Shown here piece by piece: positions 52,086 through 59,419 of a DNA stretch of 64,000 bases. The position numbers and the translations under genes were made by a program. Source of the stretch: JACMLC01 sp963817025 (GTDB taxonomy: Bacteria; Acidobacteriota; Blastocatellia; Pyrinomonadales; Pyrinomonadaceae); NCBI GenBank assembly GCA_963817025.1, contig CAWFML010000005.1, positions 186,001-250,000 on the forward strand. Reading direction: 5' to 3'. The notes beneath the pieces were generated by a model, which made no database searches, had not been told where the DNA came from, and worked only from the letters and a program-made list of their open reading frames with translations. Each line of letters opens with the position of its first letter. The first letter of the stretch is position 1.

Positions 52086-53063
52086 TTAGAGGCGCGGGGC
52101 AAAGATAAGCTGCTCGAAGACAGGATCGTTGCGCAGTGTAGCTAGATCGTGGTCGTGCTGTGCGCGTACACGCAGGCTGGGTTGCAGGTCGAGCGCCTTT
52201 TGCAGCGATTGCAGCGCAGAGTCAATCGAGCCTAAACGCGCACGCGTGGCTGCCAGTCCGTAATGAATGTGCGCGGCTTCCGGCTCGCGCTTGAGAGCGC
52301 GCTCGAACATCTCCTGTGCCGCGACATACTCGCCGCGATTGAGTTCGATGACGCCGCGATCATAAAGCGAATCAGCATCGCGCGGCAGAGAAATCTCTCT
52401 GCGCAGGCGCGATTCGGTGATGGTTAAATAGGTGCGCGCCCGTGCGGCCACCTCTGATGCGCCCGGATGTTTTTCCAGCAGCGAGCGGAACATAGAGCCT
52501 GCTTCTGCGAAACGACCACGCGCGAATTCCCTGTGAGCCTTCTCAAAGACTTTAAGCGCAGCCGCTTCGTCGCGCGTCGGTTGACGGGGAACATGCTGCG
52601 GAGCCGTTGGTTTGGCAGCCACTCTCGGCGCAGGGGAAGCGACAGGTTGTTTACTTTTCGGTTGGGTCGCTACTTTGGATTTCGAGACGGCTTTGCTTGC
52701 AGGCTTCTTCGATGGAGCGGGTTTGCGCGCAGGCGCTTTCGGTTTGGCTAAACTCTTTTGCTTGACAGCCGCTTTCTTGCCGGAAGCTACAACCTTGCCA
52801 GCGGATTTCTTTGCAGGGGCGGCAGCCTTTGCGGCTGGCTTCGCGGGTTTCGCAGACTTTTTCGGTTTGCTGGCCGGAGCAGCATTTGATTTAGTGGCTT
52901 TGCGCGCAGGGGCTTTTTCGGCTGGCGAACGTTTGAGCATCGGTTTGGGGCGCGCAGACTTTTCCGACAACGCTCGGCTTTTAGCCGAAGACGTTGTGGA
53001 AGCCCGACGCGTGGCAGGGTTGGAGGGAGACCTTTTAATACCCTTTAAGTTAGGATCGCTCAT
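52086..53063 (-). CDS. Lys/Ala/Pro-rich protein with C-terminal TPR domain
   Basis: Two parts. Residues 1-165 are a long low-complexity Lys/Ala/Pro/Ser tail with PAKKSAGK- and KPAKP-like words, closely like the histone H1-like and AlgP-like bacterial proteins that bind DNA. Residues 170-325 form a TPR domain with at least three units (ALKVFEKAHREFARGRFAEAG, AAQEMFERALKREPEAAHIHYG, ALQSLQKALDLQPS). No signal peptide or enzyme motif. The combination suggests a nucleoid or scaffold protein, but this is an inference. It stands alone on the minus strand. Confidence 0.85.
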   Translation of the reverse strand: MSDPNLKGIKRSPSNPATRRASTTSSAKSRALSEKSARPKPMLKRSPAEKAPARKATKSNAAPASKPKKSAKPAKPAAKAAAPAKKSAGKVVASGKKAAVKQKSLAKPKAPARKPAPSKKPASKAVSKSKVATQPKSKQPVASPAPRVAAKPTAPQHVPRQPTRDEAAALKVFEKAHREFARGRFAEAGSMFRSLLEKHPGASEVAARARTYLTITESRLRREISLPRDADSLYDRGVIELNRGEYVAAQEMFERALKREPEAAHIHYGLAATRARLGSIDSALQSLQKALDLQPSLRVRAQHDHDLATLRNDPVFEQLIFAPRL

Positions 53064-53441
53064 GCGAAGCTCCCAGCTTTCAAAAAAAGCTGCTCGAAAA
53101 GCCCGAGCCGCTCACAGAATCTGCGCGCAGCTTAACACAGCTCTTCGCCTAAATCAACGTTAGAGTAGGGTTTGCGGGTACTCAGAAGCCTTTTCCGGCA
53201 GGTTAACGACAATGGCAAACATGGAAAAACACTTGAAGTCACCGGAGACGCTATGCTAGAGTGCTTGTTGTGGAGTCGCGGTCATTATGCCTCCCGTAGA
53301 GACCGTGATAGAGGCATCGCGCTATTGTGCGGAAGGGCGAAGACCTTATTACTCTTCAATTTAGGTTCTCTGTGAATGTTTCCGGCTGCTAAAGACAGCC
53401 GTCCCGCCCCGCCCCTACCTTCGTAAAGAAAGCGTGTTCTA
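53064..53441. other. Intergenic region, nothing supported
   Basis: I see no gene, hairpin repeat or convincing promoter in this 378 bp gap between divergent genes. Short ORFs (for example 53172-53375, plus) have no Shine-Dalgarno sequence or recognisable product. Confidence 0.5.
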
Positions 53442-53921
53442 ATGGCAGACACTTCTATCATTTTGCACGAGCAGCAGTATCAACAGATCAAAGCCGTGTT
53501 AGCCAGATTGTGTCTGGATGCCACAGCTCGTGTAGTTTTCCTCGTCGATAAAGATGGGCAGCAGATTGCCAGTCATGGCGATGTGGGCGATATTGACACA
53601 ACGAGCCTGGCCTCGTTGGCGGCGGGCAATGTCGCGGCCACGGGCGGAATGGCGCAGTTAATAGGCGAGAAGGAATTTCCGACCCTCTCGCACGAGGGCG
53701 AGCGCGAAAGCATACACATCTGCGTCATCGGGCGCGTGTTGCTGGTCGTGGTCTTCGACGAGCGCTCAAGCCTCGGACTGGTCAAGCTGCGCGTCAAACA
53801 GGTTTCGAGCGAGATGGCCGCCATCTTTGAAGAACTGAAACGTGAGGCCAGCGAGAAGAGGACGGACGAAGCCTTCTTTGCCGAAATCACAGACGAGGAC
53901 ATAGACAGTCTTTTTAATTAG
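53442..53921 (+). CDS. Roadblock/LC7-domain protein (MglB-like)
   Basis: A 159 aa protein of the Roadblock/LC7 type, which in bacteria acts as the GTPase-activating partner of MglA. The conserved core ARVVFLVDKDGQQIASHGD and the later FDERSSLGLVKLRVKQ fit the family. It lies 71 bp upstream of a clear mglA homologue, so it is very probably mglB. The characterised pair sets cell polarity and motility in Myxococcus; the role here is unknown. The extended C-terminus is acidic. Confidence 0.88.
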   Translation: MADTSIILHEQQYQQIKAVLARLCLDATARVVFLVDKDGQQIASHGDVGDIDTTSLASLAAGNVAATGGMAQLIGEKEFPTLSHEGERESIHICVIGRVLLVVVFDERSSLGLVKLRVKQVSSEMAAIFEELKREASEKRTDEAFFAEITDEDIDSLFN

Positions 53922-53974
53922 TGATAAGTGATACGCAAGAACTTATTTCACTTACCATCTATCGCTTGTCACTT
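53920..53974. repeat. Degenerate word-hairpin repeat, AGTGATAAG type
   Basis: AGTGATAAGTGAT on the left and ATCGCTTGTCACT on the right, with imperfect pairing, directly after the mglB stop codon. Related to the GTGACAAG class. Confidence 0.55.
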
Positions 53975-53992
53975 AAGTAAAGCCTGAGAGCC

Positions 53993-54577
53993 ATGACTTT
54001 TATCAACTACGCTTCAAGAGAAATTAACTGCAAGATCGTTTACTACGGCCCCGGCTTATGCGGCAAGACGACCAACTTGCAATACATCTTCGATTCCACC
54101 TCTCCGACGGCGAAAGGCAAGCTCATCAGCCTTGCGACGGAGACAGACCGCACGCTCTTCTTCGACTTTATGCCGCTTGAGCTTGGCACTGTGCGCGGCT
54201 TCAAGACGCGTTTTCATCTCTACACAGTGCCGGGGCAGGTTTTCTATGATGCCTCGCGCAAGCTGATTCTGAAGGGCGTGGACGGCGTGGTCTTTGTCGC
54301 GGATTCGCAGGAAGAGCGCATGGATGCCAACATCGAATCCATGTATAACCTGGAAGAAAATCTACAGGCGCAGGGGTACGACCTGAACGCCATCCCCTAT
54401 GTCTTACAGCTTAACAAGCGCGACCTGCCCAATGTCCTCTCGGTCGAAGACCTCACGGCGGAGCTGCAACGCAAGGGCGAGCCTGTCCTCGAAGCAGTCG
54501 CCGCCACCGGCGTCGGCGTCTTCGACACGCTCAAAGCGGTTGCTAAACAGGTGTTGACTGAACTGCGGAAGAGCTAA
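53993..54577 (+). CDS. mglA: MglA-like small GTPase
   Basis: A Ras-like prokaryotic GTPase of 194 aa. The P-loop is YYGPGLCGKTTN (residues about 17-28), the switch-region TVPGQVFYDASR corresponds to the G3 motif, where PG replaces the usual DxxG, and VLQLNKRDLP is the NKxD guanine-specificity motif. MglA controls polarity of gliding and twitching motility in Myxococcus; in other bacteria its function is not established. It follows the mglB-like gene and is followed by a hairpin terminator. Confidence 0.93.
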   Translation: MTFINYASREINCKIVYYGPGLCGKTTNLQYIFDSTSPTAKGKLISLATETDRTLFFDFMPLELGTVRGFKTRFHLYTVPGQVFYDASRKLILKGVDGVVFVADSQEERMDANIESMYNLEENLQAQGYDLNAIPYVLQLNKRDLPNVLSVEDLTAELQRKGEPVLEAVAATGVGVFDTLKAVAKQVLTELRKS

Positions 54578-54604
54578 AAAGAGGCAACAAGTTAAGGAGT
54601 GATG

Positions 54605-54642
54605 AGTGATGAGAGAAATGCTGTTTCTCTCATCACTTTTTT
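54605..54642 (+). terminator. Intrinsic terminator of the mglBA unit, built of repeat words
   Basis: AGTGATGAGAGAAA (54605-54618) and its perfect complement (54624-54637), closed by a 5-nt loop, are followed by a run of Ts to 54642. The arms are GTGATGAG words of the hairpin-repeat family, so a repeat has become or arisen as a terminator. It lies 27 bp after the mglA stop. Confidence 0.85.
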
Positions 54643-55201
54643 ATTCGAGAGCTTTAATCATCAGCAGTCCGTCGCCGCCGTTTGAATAGTAGCGCGGAAG
54701 ACGCTGGGTTACTGTGTAGCCCAGATTGCTGTAGAGCTGTTGCGCGCTGGTGTTGATGGAGCGGACTTCGAGGCGGACGATACGCACGCTGCGGCGGCGA
54801 AATCCTTCTTCGACCCTCTCCATCATCCTGTGCGCGATTCGTCGCCGCCGATGTTCGGGCGCGACGCCGAGCGTGGTGACGTGTCCCGTGTGATCCGGTT
54901 CGACAAGGCCGACGATAAAGCCGACCATCGTCCCGCCCTGCGTGACGGCGCGATACGAGACGGATTCGGTCGCAGTCAAGAGGTATTCAAAAGTGTCGCG
55001 GCTATAGGCTTCGCCGTCCACAAAACATCTCTGGTCCAGACGCCAGCACTCGTCCAACTGCGCGACGGTCAAAGGACGCACATCATAATGCGCCTCAAAG
55101 AGCGCGGGCGGCATGGGGTCGTCATACGTCCCGCTGCCAGCCGCCCCATCATCTGCTGGCTGCGACCAGAACCTCGAACGGATTTTTTTCAGGACTGCCA
55201 T
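54641..55201 (-). CDS. RimI-like GNAT acetyltransferase
   Basis: GNAT-family N-acetyltransferase of 186 aa, with GHVTTLGVAPEHRRRRIAHRMME as the acetyl-CoA-binding motif (R/Q-x-x-G-x-A variant) and the C-terminal YSNLGYTV strand typical of RimI. RimI acetylates ribosomal protein S18 in E. coli; the target here is not established. ATG at 55201 avoids the repeat-derived extension seen upstream. It is convergent with mglA. Confidence 0.85.
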   Translation of the reverse strand: MAVLKKIRSRFWSQPADDGAAGSGTYDDPMPPALFEAHYDVRPLTVAQLDECWRLDQRCFVDGEAYSRDTFEYLLTATESVSYRAVTQGGTMVGFIVGLVEPDHTGHVTTLGVAPEHRRRRIAHRMMERVEEGFRRRSVRIVRLEVRSINTSAQQLYSNLGYTVTQRLPRYYSNGGDGLLMIKALE

Positions 55202-55209
55202 AACAAAAA

Positions 55210-55287
55210 TAGTGACGAGTGATGAGTGACGAGTGACGAGCAAGAATAAGTTTTAACTTGTCCCTTGTCACTCGTCACTTGTCACTA
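55210..55287. repeat. Word-hairpin repeat, GTGACGAG type
   Basis: AGTGACGAGTGATGAGTGACG on the left and CTTGTCACTCGTCACTTGTC on the right. It lies between queA and the GNAT gene. Same class as 32903-32985 and 63824-63902. Confidence 0.9.
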
Positions 55288-56337
55288 AATTATTAACATG
55301 CAATCGCCGTAACTGTAAAAGCGATAGTGCGCTTCTACGGCATGGCGGTAGGCCGCGAGGGTGAAATCACGTCCGGCGAAAGCCGAGACCAGCGTGAGTA
55401 GCGAGGAGCGCGGCAAATGAAAGTTTGTCAGCAGCATATCCACTGCGCGAAACCTGTAGCCGGGCGTGATGGTCAACTCGGCCAGACGCGCTCCCGCTGT
55501 GATGTGTCCCGCATCGTCTGCGGCGGATTCTAAAGCGCGCGTCGTCGTCGTGCCGATAGCGATGATACGCCCGCCCGCATGACGCGCTTGATTAAGCATC
55601 CGTGCAGACTCTTCGTTAATCTCAAAATGCTCCGGCGCGACTTTGTGCTGGCTTAAATCGCTGACACGCACAGGCTCAAACGTGCCATAGCCGACATGCA
55701 GTGTGATTTCAACTATTGAAGCTCCGCGCGCTTTCAACTCGCCGAGCACGCGCGGCGTAAAGTGCAGCCCCGCAGTCGGAGCAGCGATGGCTCCACTGCG
55801 TTGCGCGTAGACGGTTTGATAACGCTCGCGGTCTTCCGCAGATGAAGCTTCCGCCGCGCGCTTGATATAAGGCGGAAGCGGCATCTGGCCCAGTTCTTCC
55901 AGCGCACGCTCGAAAGATTCTTCCGCAGCATGTTTCGCCTCGAAACGAAGAAGCCTGCGACCGTCCGCCAGCACCTCTATCACTTCAGCGCTCAATTTCC
56001 CGTCGCCGAAATCAACACGAGAGGTGACACTTAACCTGCGCGCGGGGCGGGCCAGAGCCTCCCACACATCCTTTTCTCTTTCACGAATCAGAAACAACTC
56101 GACGCGCCCGCCCGAAGGCACGCGCCTGCCATACAGCCGCGCCGGAAAAACGCGCGTGTTGTTGACGACCACTACATCGCCCGCGCGCACCTGCACCGGA
56201 AATTCCGCAAACTGACTATCTTTAAAGCTCCGCGCCGCGCGGTCAAGAATCATCATCCGCGATGCATCACGCTTTTCCAACGGATGCTGCGCGATGAGTT
56301 CATCCGGCAGCTCGTAATCAAAATCCGAGATCAACAT
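55285..56337 (-). CDS. queA: S-adenosylmethionine:tRNA ribosyltransferase-isomerase
   Basis: QueA adds the epoxycyclopentane moiety in queuosine tRNA modification. MLISDFDYELPDELIAQHPLEKRDASRMMILDR at the start, then AAPTAGLHFTP and FHLPRSSLLTLVSAFAG near the end, are diagnostic. Length 350 aa is normal. It belongs to the minus-strand group ruvA-ruvB-(two-ORF gene)-BrkB-queA; the usual bacterial order is ruvAB-queA. Confidence 0.95.
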   Translation of the reverse strand: MLISDFDYELPDELIAQHPLEKRDASRMMILDRAARSFKDSQFAEFPVQVRAGDVVVVNNTRVFPARLYGRRVPSGGRVELFLIREREKDVWEALARPARRLSVTSRVDFGDGKLSAEVIEVLADGRRLLRFEAKHAAEESFERALEELGQMPLPPYIKRAAEASSAEDRERYQTVYAQRSGAIAAPTAGLHFTPRVLGELKARGASIVEITLHVGYGTFEPVRVSDLSQHKVAPEHFEINEESARMLNQARHAGGRIIAIGTTTTRALESAADDAGHITAGARLAELTITPGYRFRAVDMLLTNFHLPRSSLLTLVSAFAGRDFTLAAYRHAVEAHYRFYSYGDCMLII

Positions 56338-56347
56338 GAGTTAAAAA

Positions 56348-56427
56348 TAGGGGTCGGGGGACAGGGGGCGGGGGGCAAAACACAAAATTATTTTACCGGC
56401 CCCTGACCCCTGACCCCCGACCCCCTT
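56348..56427. repeat. Word-hairpin repeat, GGGGTCAGGGG type
   Basis: GGGGTCGGGGGACAGGGGGC words on the left and CCCCTGACCCCTGACCCCCG words on the right. It lies between the BrkB and queA genes. Same word class as 57360-57447. Confidence 0.85.
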
Positions 56428-57350
56428 TACGCCACCGGCGCTGTGGCTGTGTCGGCAGCCGTTGCTTGAGCTTGTTCCGCCGGATGCTCGCGGTGAAAGA
56501 CGGCTGTCAGTTGTGCTCCGAAGAGCAGGATCAGGCTTGAGAAGTAGCTCCATGTCAGCACGGCGACGACCGCGCCGACAGAGCCGTAAATCTGATCGTA
56601 ATGAAAATAATGCAGGCTCCACGCGAAGATATATTTGGCAATTTCCCACAACACCCCGCTGACAACCGCGCCCGGAATGGTATCGCGGAATGTGACCTGC
56701 GCGTTGGGCATAAAGCGATAGACGAGGATGAAGATTGAGACTGTCAGCAAAATACTGCCGAGCACGAAGAGCAGTTGCCAGAACGCGCTGCCGAGCATCG
56801 AGAAGACCGCCCATCGTTCGAGAATGCGTAATGGCAGACGCGATGCAAGGTTTTGCAGCGTGACGAGCAGAGACGTGAACAGCACAGAGCCTAAGAGCAC
56901 CAGACCGACGATGCCTATCATGCCTAAGGTCAGGGCGCGTCCATGAAAAAAGGCGCGCGAAGTAGTGCCCCAGATGCGATTGAGCGCGCGTTCGATAACA
57001 GAAAAAACCCATGAGCCTGCCCACAGCACCACTCCCACACAACTGATGATAATCCCCGTGCTCACATCCTCCAGCGAGCGAATCGTCGCGCGCAGGAAAT
57101 CCACGGAGCCGGGAAAAATCTTAACGAGCTGTGTCAGCATCTGCGCTCCGGCAGGAATGCTGTTGCTCAGGGTCAGCAGCAGCAGCAACGCCGGAAAGAG
57201 CGTCAGCAAACCGAAGTAGCTCATCGCGGCAGCCGATGTGAAGAGATCGTTTTCGTGAAACTGATGGAAAGAGTGGCCCAGAATATTCTTCCACGGCGCG
57301 CGGTTGCGTACGCCGAAAGAATGACGCGAGAATGATGAGAGACGACGCAT
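56427..57350 (-). CDS. YihY/BrkB-family integral membrane protein
   Basis: A polytopic membrane protein of the YihY family (formerly annotated RNase BN). The N-terminal LFTSAAAMSYFGLLTLFPALLLLL signature and about six hydrophobic segments (TGIIISCVGVVLWAGSWVF, LGMIGIVGLVLLGSVLFTSLLVTL, LLFVLGSILLTVSIFILVYR and others) are typical, with RDTIPGAVVSGVLWEIAKYIF near the end. Function is unproven. The charged C-terminus is short. It lies between the two hairpins at 56348 and 57360. Confidence 0.9.
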   Translation of the reverse strand: MRRLSSFSRHSFGVRNRAPWKNILGHSFHQFHENDLFTSAAAMSYFGLLTLFPALLLLLTLSNSIPAGAQMLTQLVKIFPGSVDFLRATIRSLEDVSTGIIISCVGVVLWAGSWVFSVIERALNRIWGTTSRAFFHGRALTLGMIGIVGLVLLGSVLFTSLLVTLQNLASRLPLRILERWAVFSMLGSAFWQLLFVLGSILLTVSIFILVYRFMPNAQVTFRDTIPGAVVSGVLWEIAKYIFAWSLHYFHYDQIYGSVGAVVAVLTWSYFSSLILLFGAQLTAVFHREHPAEQAQATAADTATAPVA

Positions 57351-57359
57351 AAGATAGAA

Positions 57360-57447
57360 CGGGGCGGGGGTTAGGGGTCAGGGGACAGCGTGAAAGGACA
57401 CAACTGGTTTTAATTCTGTCCCCTGACCCCTGACTCCTGCCCCCTAT
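57360..57447. repeat. Word-hairpin repeat, GGGGTCAGGGGACAG type
   Basis: GGGGTCAGGGGACAG on the left and its complement CTGTCCCCTGACCCC on the right, with additional GGGGCGGGG words. It lies between the two-ORF gene and the BrkB gene. Confidence 0.85.
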
Positions 57448-57453
57448 TTTCTG

Positions 57454-58824
57454 TCACCTGTTATTGAGCATCACACGAGCTATCGAAAGCGTAGCGAAAG
57501 CCTGCGGCAATTCTTTGCCGAGCGAGCGCGCCGCCGTCAGAGCTTTTTCATAATCGAGTTGCGCCATTGTCGCAAAAATCCCGTCGAGACGAAATACCTC
57601 TGCCTCGACTTCAAGCGGCTCTGAAATTTCCTGAGCCTGATTTTCATCCGCTGCGATGCCAACCGAACTCTCATCGCCTGCGTAATCTTCAACGGCATTG
57701 ACCGCGCGCACGATTTCCGGCAACAACTCCCATGCGCGTTTGACATCAATGCGCGCGGCGAGCCGTGCGACTACAATGTAGGCTGCGATGCGCTGGCGCG
57801 TGCCTGCCGGAGTACGCGCGGCAAAAGCTTCCGCTTCATCAAGCAATGCTGTCGCGCGCTTCTTATCGCCCTGTCGCTCTGCGATGATAGCCGTCTGGGC
57901 CAGACCCCATGCGATGGCTACAGGCGGCGCGTCCGCGCCTCTCACAAACTTTGACAGGCTCTCGAAATTCGTCTCTTTGTCGTCGGCGTAAGCGCGCAGC
58001 AAGTCTGCTATCTGATTGAAAGCGATAAAGGAGAGAGCATTGCGGCGCAGGGCCGCGTCCTGTATCTCCGCAGCCGCGCGCCGCGCGCGATCCCAGAGCC
58101 TGAGCGAGGCAGCCTTCTTGACCACGCCGAGCGTGATGCGGTCGCGGTCAGCAGCATCTCGCGCTCGTCCGAGTTGATCCAGTTGCGAGCGCAAAGGATC
58201 GCCCGCACGCTCCGGCGTCAGGCTGCTCAATTCAAATTGAGAAGTCAGATTTTCGCGTCGTCCGACTTCAATCTCATTGATGAGCGTCGTGCTGCGTAGG
58301 CGCAAAGCTGCGACGGCTTGCGGAGCTTCGCGCTCAAAGAAGGGAAGCAGGCGACCGATAGCAAAGTAGAGCGCGATGGCTTCCGGCGCAGCGCTCTGAC
58401 CCGCGCGCGGAACGATTGGACGCTGTAGAATTTTGACCGCGAGGGCGTAGAAAAGATTCCGCGCGGGTTGAGCCACAGGAGGCAGCAGATGCGCGTTCGG
58501 GCTTGTGCGCGGGAGCGGGCGAAACTGCAACGCGCCCTGTGCGTCAACTACGACCAGCAATTGCGGCGAGACAATCGGAGCGGAAAGCAGCAGCACATCA
58601 TTAGCCTCCGCAAAATTGTCCGCCCTCATGCGCTCGATCAATCCGGCATAGAGCGCATCTGCCCCTGCGCTGCTCTGTTCGCGCAGTCGCAGGATAAAGG
58701 TCATCAAGTCCGCGCTCGCGCCTTCGTTAATGACCGGCGAGATAATCTCTGCGGCGCGCACGGGTTCGTTTCGATTGAGCAGGTCATAAGCCAGCGCGAG
58801 CCGTCTTAAGCCAGCCTCGCTCAC
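57454..58824 (-). CDS. C-terminal ORF of a split hypothetical protein (fusion by -1 frameshift likely)
   Basis: I do not recognise the family. As an independent ORF it would start at a GTG (58824) that overlaps the previous stop as GTGA, and would encode 456 aa, mostly helical, with repeated patterns like LLPEIVRAVNAVEDYAG and SLGKELPQAFATLSIARV that suggest helical repeats. In the same frame the reading extends upstream to 58902 (QKDDEKRADETQTATQPRR...), a composition much more natural than the Arg-rich alternative frame, and it then meets the slippery site. So it is probably the C-terminal part of a single protein with ORF 58821-59408. No signal peptide of its own. Confidence 0.75.
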   Translation of the reverse strand: MSEAGLRRLALAYDLLNRNEPVRAAEIISPVINEGASADLMTFILRLREQSSAGADALYAGLIERMRADNFAEANDVLLLSAPIVSPQLLVVVDAQGALQFRPLPRTSPNAHLLPPVAQPARNLFYALAVKILQRPIVPRAGQSAAPEAIALYFAIGRLLPFFEREAPQAVAALRLRSTTLINEIEVGRRENLTSQFELSSLTPERAGDPLRSQLDQLGRARDAADRDRITLGVVKKAASLRLWDRARRAAAEIQDAALRRNALSFIAFNQIADLLRAYADDKETNFESLSKFVRGADAPPVAIAWGLAQTAIIAERQGDKKRATALLDEAEAFAARTPAGTRQRIAAYIVVARLAARIDVKRAWELLPEIVRAVNAVEDYAGDESSVGIAADENQAQEISEPLEVEAEVFRLDGIFATMAQLDYEKALTAARSLGKELPQAFATLSIARVMLNNR

Positions 58825-59408
58825 TTCGCGCCACGGCGTGCGGCGCGGCTGCGTCGCCGTCTGCGTCTCGTCAGCGCGCTTCTCATCATCCTTCTGTTTA
58901 AAAGCTCATTGAGAAAAGCTCCGGCCAGCTTTGAATCGCGCGCGGCGACTTTTGCCAGCACTTCATCGCGCGCTTCCGTAATTTGCAGCGTCGAAGGCAC
59001 GCCGGATTCGCGCTCTTCCGCCTCATCCTCCGCCCTGTCGTAAGCCGTCGCGGCCTCCCACGCGCGGCGAAAGATTACTGTGGCGTGAGCTTCGTCATGC
59101 GGCCAGAGCATATCTGCGGCACGGGTCTGGATACGCGCGCGATAGAAAAGGTCTTTGAAGGTGCGCGCGGCGTCCGCCGTCTCGTTGATTATCTCTATGG
59201 CTTTCGCGCGGCGTGCGCGCTCGGCGTCTTTAACTTGCGTGCGTTGTTGGGCCGGAACTTGAATGACTATGAAGAGAAGAAATATCGCGCAAAGGCGCAA
59301 AAGCGCAAAGGAAGGACGCAAAGAAGAGCTTGAAAAGAAGAAATCCTCTTTGCTTTCCTTGCGTCTTCTTTGCGCCTTTGCGCCTTTGCGGAAAACTCTT
59401 ATGCCCAT
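58821..59408 (-). CDS. N-terminal ORF of the split hypothetical protein, exported
   Basis: I do not recognise the family. From ATG 59408 the product has a basic start, then a hydrophobic LCAIFLLFIVIQVPA signal-peptide-like segment, then an Ala/Glu-rich helical domain (RAKAIEIINETADAARTFKDL, VIFRRAWEAATAYDRAEDEAEER). The last 24 residues are RRMMRSALTRRRRRRSRAARRGAK, an unnatural Arg-run caused by leaving the frame at about 58902. The 5' end runs through a hairpin repeat (59284-59393), so the start is uncertain: TTG 59423, ATG 59408 and an in-repeat TTG are all possible. It follows ruvB closely and overlaps the next ORF by 4 bp. Confidence 0.65.
   Translation of the reverse strand: MGIRVFRKGAKAQRRRKESKEDFFFSSSSLRPSFALLRLCAIFLLFIVIQVPAQQRTQVKDAERARRAKAIEIINETADAARTFKDLFYRARIQTRAADMLWPHDEAHATVIFRRAWEAATAYDRAEDEAEERESGVPSTLQITEARDEVLAKVAARDSKLAGAFLNELLNRRMMRSALTRRRRRRSRAARRGAK
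58896..58903 (-). promoter_or_regulatory. Candidate -1 ribosomal frameshift site, U-UUA-AAC
   Basis: On the minus strand the zero frame reads CTT-TTA-AAC, giving the canonical X-XXY-YYZ heptamer T-TTA-AAC. A -1 slip there moves exactly into the frame of the downstream ORF (TTT-AAA-CAG-AAG-GAT). The following 70 nt are GC-rich and could form a stimulatory stem, which I have not folded. Confidence 0.5.
59284..59393. repeat. Word-hairpin repeat, GCAAAGGCGCAAAAG type, overlapping a coding start
   Basis: GCGCAAAGGCGCAAAAGCGC on the left (59284-59330) and GCGCCTTTGCGCCTTTGCGG on the right (59345-59393). It lies in the gap between ruvB and the exported two-ORF gene and supplies the N-terminal codons (KGAKAQR.., FALLRLC) of the latter. 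Confidence 0.85.
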
Positions 59409-59419
59409 GATCGTGCAAC

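Noticed and set aside
53172..53375. 67-codon plus-strand ORF ahead of mglB
   Set aside because: No Shine-Dalgarno sequence and no similarity to known proteins; probably random.
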